This document shows positions 8,862 to 17,148 of a stretch of DNA of 38,651 nucleotides, piece after piece. Location of the stretch: positions 1 through 38,651 of the forward strand of contig JAJFKO010000062.1 in assembly GCA_021773175.1 (NCBI GenBank), read 5' to 3'. Numbering within the stretch: position 1 is the stretch's first letter; every line of letters starts with the position of its first letter. The notes beneath the pieces were generated by a model, which did no database searches, was not told the DNA's origin, and saw only the letters and a program-made list of their open reading frames with translations. Position numbers and translations under genes: made by a program. The DNA is from Gammaproteobacteria bacterium. Its GTDB lineage: Bacteria > Pseudomonadota > Gammaproteobacteria > JAJFKO01.

Positions 8862-9407
8862 CTAAGTCTTAATGCACGAGTCGATTTGCCATTGCTTACA
8901 AGCATCATTTAGTTCTTTGATGGAATGAATCCTAACTATGGGAATATTTATGTGACTAAGTAGGCCTTGATATTTTTTCCGATTTTTAGGATAGACAGAT
9001 AGAATATGATTTATAAGCCAAAAATGATTATTTTTTTGCGCGCCAGGTAATTTTCCTATTCGATTTTTCCCCGGGAAGAAACTTCTTTTTATACTTCGAT
9101 AAGCAGCGCCATATACATTCGGATCAATCCAAATAATAGACGTCGCTTTGGCAAATCGCTGCGACATACAAACAGAGTAATTGCCCTCAAGAATCCACTT
9201 ATTATTCTTTAAAATCTCATCATGCGCTTGTACAAGCTCTTGGTCAGGTCTACGCTGCCAGTCAGAATCTGCATAATGCGCAAGAAAATCCAGATGCGTA
9301 ACAGGAATGTTAAGTTTGCTAGACAATTTGTTTGCAAGCGTAGATTTGCCACTAGAAGAACAGCCTATGATACAAATTTTATTGCCCAGCCCATCAATAG
9401 CAATCAT
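8862..9407 (-). CDS. P-loop kinase-like protein (DNA topology modulation/FlaR family)
   Basis: A 181-residue protein with Walker A motif GCSSSGKST near its N-terminus, HLDFL and W..RP(D) near 40-55, and the WILEGNY segment near 72, all typical of the small adenylate-kinase-like family annotated as topology modulation protein FlaR. These are nucleotide-binding cytoplasmic proteins with no firmly known substrate. The start is taken at the ATG at 9407, because longer in-frame options run into the next gene upstream and add residues before the first beta-strand. Its start is 17 nt downstream of the stop of the IcmL-like gene, suggesting co-transcription. Confidence 0.75.
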   Translation of the reverse strand: MIAIDGLGNKICIIGCSSSGKSTLANKLSSKLNIPVTHLDFLAHYADSDWQRRPDQELVQAHDEILKNNKWILEGNYSVCMSQRFAKATSIIWIDPNVYGAAYRSIKRSFFPGKNRIGKLPGAQKNNHFWLINHILSVYPKNRKKYQGLLSHINIPIVRIHSIKELNDACKQWQIDSCIKT

Positions 9408-9423
9408 GATTGTTTTTGCATTG

Positions 9424-10074
9424 CTATTTCTTCTTAACTTCAAGCTCTTGTACACCAACTCCGCGTTTACCTATAAAGGGTCCCGTGCGAACGATAACAA
9501 CTTTAACATCAAGACGTTCCTGGCTTTGCTCATTAGCTGATTGGTATGTCACAAGCAGAGGAATACTAACAGTCCAACTATATTTACTATTTTTTACACC
9601 TTTATCTACAATGATAGGAGCCTCCGTTGGCACTGCTGATACAACCAGCTTTTTGTCGATAACGGTTTGCAAATTATTAGAGGCATCAAATCCTTTCATG
9701 AAGGCTTTCCAGCCAGAATCAGTATAATAATTTGAAGCGCGCTGCAGTGATTGCTTATAATTCACAAAGTTATAAGAATATGAGGCAATCGCAGCGTTAG
9801 TTGCAAATGTAATGATTGGTATAGAGCGCATATTAGGTTTATCTAATGGCAATGTCCGTACGCAACGACCTTTTATATTATTTGCTTTCTTTAAATTTAT
9901 ACGACGCATGCTTTTAACATCATTTTTGTTTGTTTGCTTCACTTTAGAAGAAGAGGTGCCAACAGGATTCACATCTCTTAAAGGTTGTAAGGTTGCATCA
10001 GCAAAAGCGCTTCCAGACAAGATGAAGATAAAAGCCAAGGAACCCACAGTCATTATTCTACTTATTGTTTTCAT
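9424..10074 (-). CDS. Secreted IcmL/DotI-family protein
   Basis: A 216-residue protein with a signal peptide (MKTISRIMTVGSLAFIFILS through SAFA, about 1-25). Residues 85-210 match the periplasmic domain of IcmL/DotI, a type IVB secretion component: an FATNAAIASYSYNFVNYK segment, then YYTDSGWKAF, the NNLQ and KKLVVSAVPT block, YSWTVSIPLLVTYQS, and a final RGVGVQEL. True DotI is membrane-anchored and sits in the dot/icm locus. This copy has a cleavable signal, a basic linker (about 26-75) and no other dot/icm genes beside it, so it is probably one of the stand-alone IcmL-like paralogues found in Legionella and Coxiella relatives. Role unknown; periplasmic location is well supported. Confidence 0.85.
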   Translation of the reverse strand: MKTISRIMTVGSLAFIFILSGSAFADATLQPLRDVNPVGTSSSKVKQTNKNDVKSMRRINLKKANNIKGRCVRTLPLDKPNMRSIPIITFATNAAIASYSYNFVNYKQSLQRASNYYTDSGWKAFMKGFDASNNLQTVIDKKLVVSAVPTEAPIIVDKGVKNSKYSWTVSIPLLVTYQSANEQSQERLDVKVVIVRTGPFIGKRGVGVQELEVKKK

Positions 10075-10111
10075 TATTCTCTCCTAGAAATATTAAAGTT
10101 CAATCAGGTAA

Positions 10112-10432
10112 TTAATTATTTATACATTTTAGAATATAACGGCCATCTGAAAAATCACCAAACACTTCACCAACAGCCGGATGCCGTATAGGCTCATTAC
10201 TTCGATCTACCATCAAATTGCGTTCTGCAACATAGGTTGTATGAATAGCATTATGCACTAAAATATGATACCAAGGCCTCTCTTTTGGCGGTTGTGATTT
10301 TGCCATAGCTAGATACCAATCTTCTGAGGCTTGGAAACTTGGATCGACATCGGCAATAACGCCACGGTAGCCAAACAGCTTATGCTTAACGATTTGGCCA
10401 ATTGCAAATTTTGCTTGTTGTAGTTCTGTCAT
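10112..10432 (-). CDS. hspQ: Heat shock protein HspQ (YccV-like)
   Basis: A 106-residue cytoplasmic protein. The family core is clear: FAIGQIVKHKLFGYRGVIADVDP at the N-terminus, RPWYHILVHN in the middle and VAERNL(M) after it. HspQ binds hemimethylated oriC DNA and, in enterics, stimulates Lon proteolysis and modulates DnaA. It is the last gene of the leftward run from hldE, starting 3 nt after the acylphosphatase stop codon, so it is probably translated from the same messenger. An HspQ at the end of a nucleotide-salvage run is context only and does not imply a shared pathway. Confidence 0.93.
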   Translation of the reverse strand: MTELQQAKFAIGQIVKHKLFGYRGVIADVDPSFQASEDWYLAMAKSQPPKERPWYHILVHNAIHTTYVAERNLMVDRSNEPIRHPAVGEVFGDFSDGRYILKCINN

Positions 10433-10435
10433 AAA

Positions 10436-10714
10436 TTATTTCACCAAAAAGTCTTCAAATTCTTGATAGTCTATTGCTGTAAGTTCAACATTAGTTACTT
10501 TTGCCATTGTTGGGCCTTGCCATAACCAAACTTGCATTTGCTTAACTGAGTCCTCTCGACCACTGAAAAAAATTTCAACGCGGCCATCAACAACATTACG
10601 TACCCAACCAGTCAATTCAAGCTCATGAGCTTTCTTTTGAGTCGTCGCACGGAAAAAAACCCCTTGCACTCGACCCGAAACAAATCCATGTAAACTATGC
10701 AGTGACTTCGACAA
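10436..10714 (-). CDS. acyP: Acylphosphatase
   Basis: A 92-residue protein hydrolysing acyl phosphates such as carbamoyl phosphate and 1,3-bisphosphoglycerate. The phosphate-binding loop GRVQGVFFR (14-22) includes the catalytic arginine, and the catalytic asparagine is in TGWVRN. The only available start is TTG at 10714, which overlaps the end of tdk by 20 nt and has GGGAAG a few bases upstream; there is no ATG in frame before the catalytic loop. Overlap and a rare start codon suggest low, tdk-coupled translation. Confidence 0.94.
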   Translation of the reverse strand: MSKSLHSLHGFVSGRVQGVFFRATTQKKAHELELTGWVRNVVDGRVEIFFSGREDSVKQMQVWLWQGPTMAKVTNVELTAIDYQEFEDFLVK

Positions 10715-11297
10715 ATGTCTTCCCTGTTTCTTTTAATTTAAAATGCTTGCGGCATGTTGCAATATAACGGTCATTGCCACCGATAGCCACTTGCTCTCCT
10801 TCATCAACAGCATTGCCGTCTTCATCAAGGCGCATATTCATTATAGCCTTACTTCCACAATGGCAAATCGTTTTAATCTCATTAAGCTCATCTGCTAATG
10901 CTAATAAATACATGCTGCCAGGAAAAGGTTCTGCTTTAAAATCTGAGCGTAAACCATAAGCTAATACAGGTACACCCAGCCAATCTGTCACATCAGAAAG
11001 TTGAATAACTTGCTCTTTTGTAAGAAATTGTGCTTCATCAACTAAAATACATTTAATTTTAGGATTATCTGATAATGCTTGTTGGATGTAAGTATGAAAA
11101 TTAAATTTATCATTAATTGGTATAGCATTTGCATGTAAACCTATTCGTGATGAGACTTTATCTTTTTCACGCGCTGAGAATCCAGGAATAAATAATAAAG
11201 TATCCATGCCACGTTCATTATAATTGTAACTTGATTGCAAAAGAATAGTGCTTTTTCCAGCATTCATTGCTGAGTAATAAAAATATAATTTAGCCAT
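10695..11297 (-). CDS. tdk: Thymidine kinase (type II)
   Basis: A 200-residue enzyme phosphorylating thymidine to dTMP in the cytoplasm. Walker A is [12 protein letters not shown] near the N-terminus, the Walker B/lasso segment is DEAQFL near 90, and a zinc site is formed by the C.C pair in CHCGSKA with the later C..H of ATCRKHF. The start is the ATG at 11297, preceded by a strong GGGGAGAGA; a few extra in-frame codons upstream are not needed. It follows deoC after 17 nt: together they salvage and degrade deoxyribonucleosides. Confidence 0.96.
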   Translation of the reverse strand: MAKLYFYYSAMNAGKSTILLQSSYNYNERGMDTLLFIPGFSAREKDKVSSRIGLHANAIPINDKFNFHTYIQQALSDNPKIKCILVDEAQFLTKEQVIQLSDVTDWLGVPVLAYGLRSDFKAEPFPGSMYLLALADELNEIKTICHCGSKAIMNMRLDEDGNAVDEGEQVAIGGNDRYIATCRKHFKLKETGKTFVEVTA

Positions 11298-11314
11298 ATC
11301 TCTCCCCACGATTA

Positions 11315-12109
11315 TTAATTTATTTTATTAACCACATCGGTTAATAAACTACTTGCCCCAATACGAAAATTAGTTGGTTGCAACCATTCATCGCCCATAA
11401 TATTTTTTGCCAACTGAACATATTGCGCAGCATTTTCTGCCGTACGAATACCTCCAGAAACTTTTAAACCAACATTATAATGTTCACGATTATCTTTAAT
11501 TGCTAATAACATCACGGCAGTTGCTTCTAGTGATGCGCCATGTGTTATTTTACCTGTTGATGTTTTTATAAAGTCAGCGCCACATTCAATGACCCTACAA
11601 CTTACTGTATATATCTGTTCAAGTGATTGCAACGCACCAGTTTCTAAAATAACTTTCAGAGGTTTATCAACACAATTCTCTCGTGCAGCCTGCATAAGCT
11701 TTACTGTGCTTTGCATATCGGATCGCAATACATCTTTATACGGAATCACCATATCAATTTCATCTGCGCCAGCAATTATCGCTGATTTTATATCATCAAC
11801 TATAGAGGGTATTGCGGCATCACCTCTTGGAAAATTAACGACTGTTGCTACGTTGATATTTTGATCTTGTAATTGCTGGCGCGTATATGCGATCAAATGC
11901 GGCATCACACATAATGCTGCAACCTTAGAAAAAGGCGTGATCGCCTGTGCAACTAAAGCATCGATAATCTGCTCATCATCATCGTGTTGTAATGACGTTA
12001 AATCGATGCAAGATAGAATTTGTTTTAGCAATGATTGATTAAGCTCAACGCGAGCTACTTGCGTTAATAACTGGGTAACATCCTTTGTTAACTCTCGTCC
12101 TGTTCTCAT
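11315..12109 (-). CDS. deoC: Deoxyribose-phosphate aldolase
   Basis: A 264-residue TIM-barrel enzyme that splits 2-deoxyribose-5-phosphate to acetaldehyde and glyceraldehyde-3-phosphate. The Schiff-base lysine is in FIKTSTGK, the second lysine in KVSGGIRT, and the catalytic aspartate in EIDMVIP. Length matches the enterobacterial type (about 259). It starts 2 nt after hldE ends and precedes tdk, making an hldE-deoC-tdk-acyP-hspQ operon likely. No phosphopentomutase or thymidine phosphorylase is in view. Confidence 0.96.
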   Translation of the reverse strand: MRTGRELTKDVTQLLTQVARVELNQSLLKQILSCIDLTSLQHDDDEQIIDALVAQAITPFSKVAALCVMPHLIAYTRQQLQDQNINVATVVNFPRGDAAIPSIVDDIKSAIIAGADEIDMVIPYKDVLRSDMQSTVKLMQAARENCVDKPLKVILETGALQSLEQIYTVSCRVIECGADFIKTSTGKITHGASLEATAVMLLAIKDNREHYNVGLKVSGGIRTAENAAQYVQLAKNIMGDEWLQPTNFRIGASSLLTDVVNKIN

Positions 12110-12111
12110 AT

Positions 12112-13557
12112 TTAATCCACATTATCCACTAACGCATGAAGTTTATTCACTGTGTTTGTCGTTGAACAACCTTCAACTAAATCTAAAACTTTTACATCAC
12201 CGCCATAAGCTTGCACGATAGGCGCGCCGACAACCTCGTCAACACCATAATCGCCACCTTTGACGAGCACATCTGGCTGCAATAATTCAAGTAATCTCTC
12301 CGGTGTATCTTCATTAAAGGCTACGACCCAATCAACTGACGCTAATCCTGCTAATACTGCCATACGTCGCTGTAATGAATTAATAGGACGACTGGCACCT
12401 TTTAATCGTGCGACTGATTTATCATCATTAATCGCCACAATTAAATGATCACCTTGTTTTTTTGCTCGCTCTAAATAGGCAACATGCCCTGCATGCAAAA
12501 TATCAAAGCAGCCATTGGTCATCACAATGCGTTCACCATGAGCACGTACTGCCTCAACACTAGTTTGCAATTGCTCTTCGCTCATAATACCTTTACTAAA
12601 ACGTTGCTCACTTAAAATAGCACGACGCAACTCTGGTAAACTAACTGTCGCAGCACCCATCTTACCAACAGCAATACTCGCAGCCCAATTCGCTAAATTC
12701 ATTGCAGCATCTAATGGTTCACCTGCAGCTAATGCAGCAGCAAACATAGCAACCACGGTATCACCAGCGCCAGTCACATCAAACACCTCACGTGCATGCG
12801 CAGGTAAATGTACTTCCGGACCATCACGCTGAATCAGTGTCATACCTTGTGCACCACGAGTGACTAAGATTGCTGTTAAATCATTTTCAGCTATAGCTTG
12901 TTGACCTTTTTCCAATAGCACTTTCTCATCAGGACAATCACCCATGACAGCGGTAAACTCTTTGAAGTTTGGCGTAATAATTGTTGCACCATGATAAGGT
13001 TTAAAATCACAACCTTTAGGATCAACTAGAACAGGAATATTCGCAGCACGTGCAATCTGAATCAGTTCTTTCGCACAAGCTAAAGTCCCTTTGGCATAAT
13101 CAGATAAGATAATAATGTCAACATCTGCTATTGCTTGTTTATATAATTGAATGAGCTTGCCAGTATCAGATAGATGTAACGATTCTTCAAAATCTAAACG
13201 TATTAATTGTTGATGCTGACTTAAAATACGTAATTTTGTTATGGTGGGAATATTCGGTAGTTTTAGTAAATCGCAACCGACATTGGCGGCTTCTAATTTA
13301 TCACATAAGGTGTTAGCAATCTCATCGTCGCCAGTAATGCCAAGTAAATTTGCCTGGCATCCTAGTGCCGTAAGATTTAATGCAACGTTACCGGCTCCAC
13401 CAGGCCGCTCTTCAATATCTTTTACATGCACAACCGGAACCGGTGCTTCTGGTGATATTCGCGATGCCGATCCATGCCAATAACGATCTAACATCACATC
13501 ACCAACGACTAAAATTCGATTTTTTAATTGTGCAAAATCAGGAATGCGTATTGTCAC
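12112..13557 (-). CDS. hldE: Bifunctional heptose-7-phosphate kinase / heptose-1-phosphate adenylyltransferase
   Basis: A 481-residue fusion making ADP-heptose precursors for the lipopolysaccharide inner core. Residues 1-315 are a PfkB-type sugar kinase (GGAGNVALNLTALG near 54, VDPKG near 180, and the catalytic VTGAGDTVVAMFAAALAAG near 265). Residues 345-481 are a nucleotidyltransferase (TNGCFDILHAGHVAYL, with the HxGH motif, then AINDDKSVARLKG). The start is GTG at 13557 with AGGGA 9 nt upstream. Its presence indicates heptose-containing LPS. A 123-bp inverted-repeat element lies in the gap in front of it, so its promoter is either in that element or further up in coaBC-dut. Confidence 0.97.
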   Translation of the reverse strand: MTIRIPDFAQLKNRILVVGDVMLDRYWHGSASRISPEAPVPVVHVKDIEERPGGAGNVALNLTALGCQANLLGITGDDEIANTLCDKLEAANVGCDLLKLPNIPTITKLRILSQHQQLIRLDFEESLHLSDTGKLIQLYKQAIADVDIIILSDYAKGTLACAKELIQIARAANIPVLVDPKGCDFKPYHGATIITPNFKEFTAVMGDCPDEKVLLEKGQQAIAENDLTAILVTRGAQGMTLIQRDGPEVHLPAHAREVFDVTGAGDTVVAMFAAALAAGEPLDAAMNLANWAASIAVGKMGAATVSLPELRRAILSEQRFSKGIMSEEQLQTSVEAVRAHGERIVMTNGCFDILHAGHVAYLERAKKQGDHLIVAINDDKSVARLKGASRPINSLQRRMAVLAGLASVDWVVAFNEDTPERLLELLQPDVLVKGGDYGVDEVVGAPIVQAYGGDVKVLDLVEGCSTTNTVNKLHALVDNVD

Positions 13558-13582
13558 TTTTATTTTCCCTACTATGTTTTAC

Positions 13583-13705
13583 AGGACTTACGATAAACAA
13601 CCAAGGTCGAGGCAAATAAATTTTTTAAAAACCGATAGTATAGCTAATACGCGAGGATTTTAGAAAACTAATTTAACGAAGAGATTGGTGTTTATCGTAA
13701 GTCCT
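13583..13705. mobile_element. Short inverted-repeat element, copy 1 (123 bp)
   Basis: The ends are inverted repeats: AGGACTTACGATAAACA at the left and its exact complement at the right, extended by (A)CCAA on both sides. No coding frame is present. The inside shares blocks with the copies at 21880 and 34735 (a CGAGGC/CGAGAC block, a run of T then A, CCGAT.GTAT, and AACGAAG near the right end). It occupies nearly the whole gap between dut and hldE and could fold into a hairpin in the RNA of either strand. Confidence 0.75.
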
Positions 13706-13708
13706 ATT

Positions 13709-14164
13709 TTATTCTGTGCCACTATGACCAAAACCCTGCGCACCACGTTGTGACTCAGTAAAATCATCAACAACCTCTAATTCAGCCTGTATCACTGGTA
13801 CAAAAACTAATTGAGCAATGCGATCGCCGGGCATAATGGTAAAACAGTCATTGCCGCGATTCCAACATGACACCATAATTTCACCTTGATAATCTGAATC
13901 AATTAATCCGACTAAATTGCCGAGTACGATACCATGCTTATGACCTAATCCTGAACGCGGTAAAACAACGGCAGCCATATTAGTATCACCCATATGCACT
14001 GCCATACCGGTTTTAATTAATTCGGTTTGACCTGGTGATAACTGTAATTCAGCATCGATACAAGCTCGTAAATCAATACCAGCTGAACCATCAGTGGCAT
14101 AACATGGTAATGGCAATTCATTACCTAAGCGTTGATCAAGAATTTTTACAGGAACTTTTTGCAT
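13709..14164 (-). CDS. dut: dUTP diphosphatase
   Basis: A 151-residue trimeric dUTPase, the same length as the E. coli enzyme, hydrolysing dUTP to dUMP and PPi. All five motifs are visible: [29 protein letters not shown] (catalytic Asp), GDRIAQLVF and the C-terminal [10 protein letters not shown], where the usual GFGSTG is GFGHSG. The ATG at 14164 is chosen over two upstream Met codons because AAGAGA lies just ahead and it gives the standard length. It overlaps coaBC by 29 nt, the widely conserved coaBC-dut arrangement. Confidence 0.96.
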   Translation of the reverse strand: MQKVPVKILDQRLGNELPLPCYATDGSAGIDLRACIDAELQLSPGQTELIKTGMAVHMGDTNMAAVVLPRSGLGHKHGIVLGNLVGLIDSDYQGEIMVSCWNRGNDCFTIMPGDRIAQLVFVPVIQAELEVVDDFTESQRGAQGFGHSGTE

Positions 14165-15368
14165 GTATTGTCTCTTCTTCATATTGTTTCGCAATTAACT
14201 GCATAATCTGTTGCGCTAAAATAATTTTATTCTGTTTAGGTAATGCGACTTGTTCTTTTGAACTTATCACTGTGCAGGCATTGTCGTCACTATCAAAGCC
14301 AACGTCCGCAATAGCCACTTGGTTCGCAACAATCATATTTAATTTTTTTGTTGTTAGTTTTTCTTGAGCACATTCGAGAACATCATGTGTCTGTGCCGCA
14401 AACCCGACAACAAATGGTTTACTTTTATGTTTAGCGACATCGCTAATAATATCTGGGTTACGTACTAATTTTAGTGTTAGCTCTTTATTATCTTTTTTAA
14501 TCTTCTTTGTTTGTGCTTCTGCAGGACGATAGTCAGCAACAGCGGCACAACCAACAAAAACATCCTGTTGTTCGATATTATCTAACACCACTTGCTGCAT
14601 TTCTTCTGCTGTTTCCACAGATAATAAGGTTGCAGCTTGCGGCGCAGCTAAAGCAACAGGTCCAGAGACTAAGGTTACTTTCGCACCTAAATCAATAGCG
14701 GCTTTTGCCAGAGCATAGCCCATTTTTCCAGAACTATGATTAGATAAGTAACGTACTGGGTCAATAGCTTCACGAGTTGGTCCCGCGGTGATCATTACAT
14801 TACAATCGGCAAGTAAAGGTTCTAACAACATACTTTGTAATTGCTGAATAATGTGTTCGGGCTCGAGTAAACGTCCAGGGCCAAATTCACCACAAGCTTG
14901 TACACCAACATCAGGCCCCAAAAAAGTTACACCTCGTTGTTGAAGTATTTGTAGATTATCTTGTGTCGCTAAATGTTGCCACATTTGTTGATTCATTGCC
15001 GGAGCTATAAAAACTTGCGCACTACTAGCAAGGCATAAGGTTGCTAATAACTCTGCTGCAAAACCATGCGCTAATTGCGCCATAAAATCTGCTGTCGCCG
15101 GAGCAATTAAGATAAGGTCCGCCCAGCGAGCTAAATCAATATGCCCCATTCCGCCTGAAAATTCTTCTGCGAACCAATCCACATGAACCGGCTGACCTGA
15201 CACTGCTTGCAAGGTTAATGGTGTAATAAATTCTTTGGCTTTTGCCGTCATGACAACACGAACATTCGCACCGTGATCACGCAAGCGCCGTACAATTTCA
15301 ACACTCTTGTAAGCCGCCACCCCACCTGTGACACCTAGTAAGATATTTCTGTTGGTAAAAGCTAACAT
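14136..15368 (-). CDS. coaBC: Bifunctional phosphopantothenoylcysteine decarboxylase / phosphopantothenate-cysteine ligase
   Basis: A 410-residue fusion carrying out two successive steps of coenzyme A synthesis. The CoaC half (1-185) has the FMN-binding TGGVAAYK, the catalytic His in [10 protein letters not shown], the PAMNQQMW substrate clamp and the ACGE motif with the reductive cysteine. The CoaB half (190-400) has the [14 protein letters not shown] loop, [15 protein letters not shown] and the KKIKK segment. CoA also supplies the phosphopantetheine needed by the NRPS in this window. Divergent from radC; the 120-bp shared gap should contain both promoters. Confidence 0.97.
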   Translation of the reverse strand: MLAFTNRNILLGVTGGVAAYKSVEIVRRLRDHGANVRVVMTAKAKEFITPLTLQAVSGQPVHVDWFAEEFSGGMGHIDLARWADLILIAPATADFMAQLAHGFAAELLATLCLASSAQVFIAPAMNQQMWQHLATQDNLQILQQRGVTFLGPDVGVQACGEFGPGRLLEPEHIIQQLQSMLLEPLLADCNVMITAGPTREAIDPVRYLSNHSSGKMGYALAKAAIDLGAKVTLVSGPVALAAPQAATLLSVETAEEMQQVVLDNIEQQDVFVGCAAVADYRPAEAQTKKIKKDNKELTLKLVRNPDIISDVAKHKSKPFVVGFAAQTHDVLECAQEKLTTKKLNMIVANQVAIADVGFDSDDNACTVISSKEQVALPKQNKIILAQQIMQLIAKQYEEETIHAKSSCKNS

Positions 15369-15442
15369 TTCTTAATGATTCTTCAGATTTTGACTGTTCG
15401 GTATTATACCCAATTTGGTTGATAATACCTAAAATTTTGTAT

Positions 15443-15459
15443 AGGACTTATGCAAAATA
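15443..15459 (+). repeat. Solo copy of the AGGACTTAC terminal repeat
   Basis: AGGACTTATGCAAAAT matches the end of the element at 34857 (AGGACTTACGCAAAAT) at all but one position, but no partner end lies within 200 bp. It may be a remnant of an excised or decayed copy. Similar isolated ends occur at about 4363 and 19582. Confidence 0.4.
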
Positions 15460-15488
15460 TTCTATTTCCTGTCTATTTAAGGAACACC

Positions 15489-16166
15489 ATGTCAATACAT
15501 AACTGGCCAATATCAGAACAGCCTAGAGCAAAATTACTCCTTAAAGGCGCTCAAAGCCTTTCAGATGCTGAATTATTGGCTATTTTCTTACGCACCGGCG
15601 TCCGCGGCAAATCTGCCGTTGATTTAGCTCGTGAGCTGCTCGTTGAGTTTGGAAGCTTAGCCAATATCATTAGTGCCGACCAACAGCAATTCTGCCTCGG
15701 TCATGGTTTAGGTCCAAGTAAATATGCGCAATTGCAAGCAACTGTTGAAATGAGCCGACGCTATTTACAAGAAAGTCTGCCGGAAGGTGAACAGCTGCAA
15801 GGATCACAACAAACTAAAAATTTTTTAAAAGCACAGTTACATCACTATCAGCAAGAAGTATTTGCATGTTTGTTACTTGATAAGAAGCATCGTATCATTC
15901 GTTTTCAAAAATTATTTTTTGGCAGTATTAGTTCTGCAACTATTCATCCGCGCGAAGTTGTCAAAACTGCATTGCGATATAATGCTGCGTCAATGATATT
16001 CACTCACAATCATCCTTCTGGCGATAGTAGACCTAGCCAAGCTGACATTGATATCACTCAAGAATTACAAGCTGCATTGGCCTTAGTTGAAGTTCGCGTT
16101 TTAGATCACGTTATTGTTGGTAACAAATATTGTTACTCTTTTGCTGAAGCAGGTTTGCTTGCATAA
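15489..16166 (+). CDS. radC: RadC family JAB1/MPN-domain protein
   Basis: A 225-residue protein. The N-terminal part holds a helix-hairpin-helix-like region (SDAELLAIFLRTGVRGKSAV), and the C-terminal part a JAMM metal site HNHPSGDSRPSQAD preceded by the conserved Glu of REVVK. Members were linked to DNA repair, but the enzymatic role is unproven. The ATG at 15489 is chosen because AAGGA lies 5 nt upstream and it gives the usual length; an upstream ATG at 15450 adds residues not typical of the family. radC opposite coaBC-dut is a common gammaproteobacterial arrangement. Confidence 0.95.
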   Translation: MSIHNWPISEQPRAKLLLKGAQSLSDAELLAIFLRTGVRGKSAVDLARELLVEFGSLANIISADQQQFCLGHGLGPSKYAQLQATVEMSRRYLQESLPEGEQLQGSQQTKNFLKAQLHHYQQEVFACLLLDKKHRIIRFQKLFFGSISSATIHPREVVKTALRYNAASMIFTHNHPSGDSRPSQADIDITQELQAALALVEVRVLDHVIVGNKYCYSFAEAGLLA

Positions 16167-16181
16167 GTAGAAAACTAAAAC

Positions 16182-16209
16182 TTGATAATTCACAAAATTT
16201 GTGTATAAT
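16182..16209 (+). promoter_or_regulatory. higBA promoter with operator palindrome between -35 and -10
   Basis: TTGATA (16182-16187) and a perfect TATAAT (16204-16209) are separated by 16 nt. That spacer contains the palindrome CACAAAATTTGTG (16191-16203). The downstream HigA-type protein would be expected to bind it and shut off transcription. The toxin ATG begins 4 nt after the -10 box, so the messenger should start at or beside the start codon. Confidence 0.65.
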
Positions 16210-16213
16210 AAAA

Positions 16214-16498
16214 ATGGATATATTTAAAGTTACATTAACAAAACAAGCAGAACACGACTTGCAGAAAGTTCCGGTCTATATTGCAATTAAATTTCAATTA
16301 TGGCTTGAACTGGTTGAGTATGGTGGTTTAAGAACATCAAGAAAAATAAAGTCTTATCATGACGAACCGCTTTTAGGTAAAAGGAAAAAGCAACGCTCCA
16401 TTCGATTAAACAAAGCTTATAGAGCTATCTATGTCGAGAAAACAATTAGAGAAGTTGAACTCATTGAAGTTCAGGAGGTCAATAAACATGACTACTAA
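16214..16498 (+). CDS. higB: HigB/RelE-type toxin
   Basis: A 94-residue, Lys/Arg-rich protein with the RelE-superfamily pattern: an N-terminal strand (FKVTLTKQAEHDLQKVP), two helices, and a C-terminal beta sheet with KKQRSIRLNKAYRAIYVE, close to the HigB group whose members cut mRNA on the ribosome. The start is the ATG at 16214, directly after the promoter; the earlier TTG lies inside the -10 region. The gene overlaps the antitoxin gene by 11 nt, and toxin-first order is the rule for higBA. Expected to be a cytoplasmic ribosome-dependent ribonuclease held inactive by its partner. Confidence 0.82.
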   Translation: MDIFKVTLTKQAEHDLQKVPVYIAIKFQLWLELVEYGGLRTSRKIKSYHDEPLLGKRKKQRSIRLNKAYRAIYVEKTIREVELIEVQEVNKHDY

Positions 16499-16796
16499 AG
16501 CAATGAAAGCAGTAAATAAGATCACTGGCGGCAGATTAACTTTAGGCAAAGCTATTAAAGCTATTCGACTTTGTAATGGACATGAAAAACAAAGTGAATT
16601 TGCAAAGTTATTAAGTGTTTCTCCTTCTTACCTCAGCGATCTCGAACACGATCGCAAAGAAGTCAGTCCGAAAAAAGCTGCGGAGTTTGCTCGTATTTTA
16701 AAACAATCTGAAGAGCAATTTATTCGCCTTGCCTTACAAGATTTATTATTCAGACAGGGAATACCGTATCATGTTGAATTGAGTAAAGCGGCTTAA
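16488..16796 (+). CDS. higA: HigA-type antitoxin, XRE helix-turn-helix
   Basis: A 102-residue protein with an XRE helix-turn-helix at about 25-80 (LGKAIKAIRL, QSEFAKLLSVSPSYLSDLE, VSPKKAAEFARIL). The ATG at 16488 has a textbook AGGAGG nine nt upstream, inside the end of higB, so the antitoxin is translated more strongly than the leaderless toxin. It should neutralise HigB and repress the shared promoter through the palindrome at 16191-16203. The C-terminal 25 residues probably contact the toxin. Confidence 0.85.
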   Translation: MTTKAMKAVNKITGGRLTLGKAIKAIRLCNGHEKQSEFAKLLSVSPSYLSDLEHDRKEVSPKKAAEFARILKQSEEQFIRLALQDLLFRQGIPYHVELSKAA

Positions 16797-16806
16797 TATA
16801 TTATAG

Positions 16807-17135
16807 TTAAGGTCTTGAAAAACGCGTTACAAGAGACTGAATAAAATTTCTAAATTCAGGCGATGTATGCATAGTTTATTGAATCTTCTGTTCATACTCG
16901 CCAGTAATATCTATTGCTCTAGCCATGTGCCAAGATCTAATAGCCCAGTTGCAATAGTTACCAGATCTGACTTTGCTTTCTCGATTTTAGAATGTATTTG
17001 TCTGTTTCTCGTTGTGAATGTACTTTTTCAAGATCGACGCTTCACTGATAATAATGTCGAAAAATAATATTGAGCGTTTGAGTAAGTGATTGATTGATAC
17101 TGCTGTATTCTTTCTTGGTTAATTTGAGCCAGCAT
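16807..17135 (-). pseudogene. Frameshifted remains of a small gene, family unknown
   Basis: On the minus strand an ATG at 17135 opens a 35-codon frame (MLAQINQERIQQYQS...), and protein-like stretches continue in the other frames: KYIHNEKQTN, then KAKSDLVTIATGLLDLGTW, then ARAIDITGEYEQKIQ, a stop, and SPEFRNFIQSLVTRF ending in a stop at 16807. Joined, they give one plausible protein of about 105 residues, interrupted by at least three frameshifts and a nonsense codon. I do not recognise the family. It lies between the toxin-antitoxin pair and the PgeF-like gene and accounts for most of the otherwise empty 352-bp gap. Confidence 0.4.
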
Positions 17136-17148
17136 TTTTCAATGTTAG

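Noticed and set aside
13558-13708. Target-site duplication for the 123-bp elements
   Set aside because: A TTTTA flank appears on both sides of copy 1 but at unequal distance from the ends, and copies 2 and 3 show no matching duplication.
16867-17067. 66-codon + strand open frame
   Set aside because: No ribosome site and no recognisable motif; the opposite strand gives more protein-like segments (the pseudogene call).
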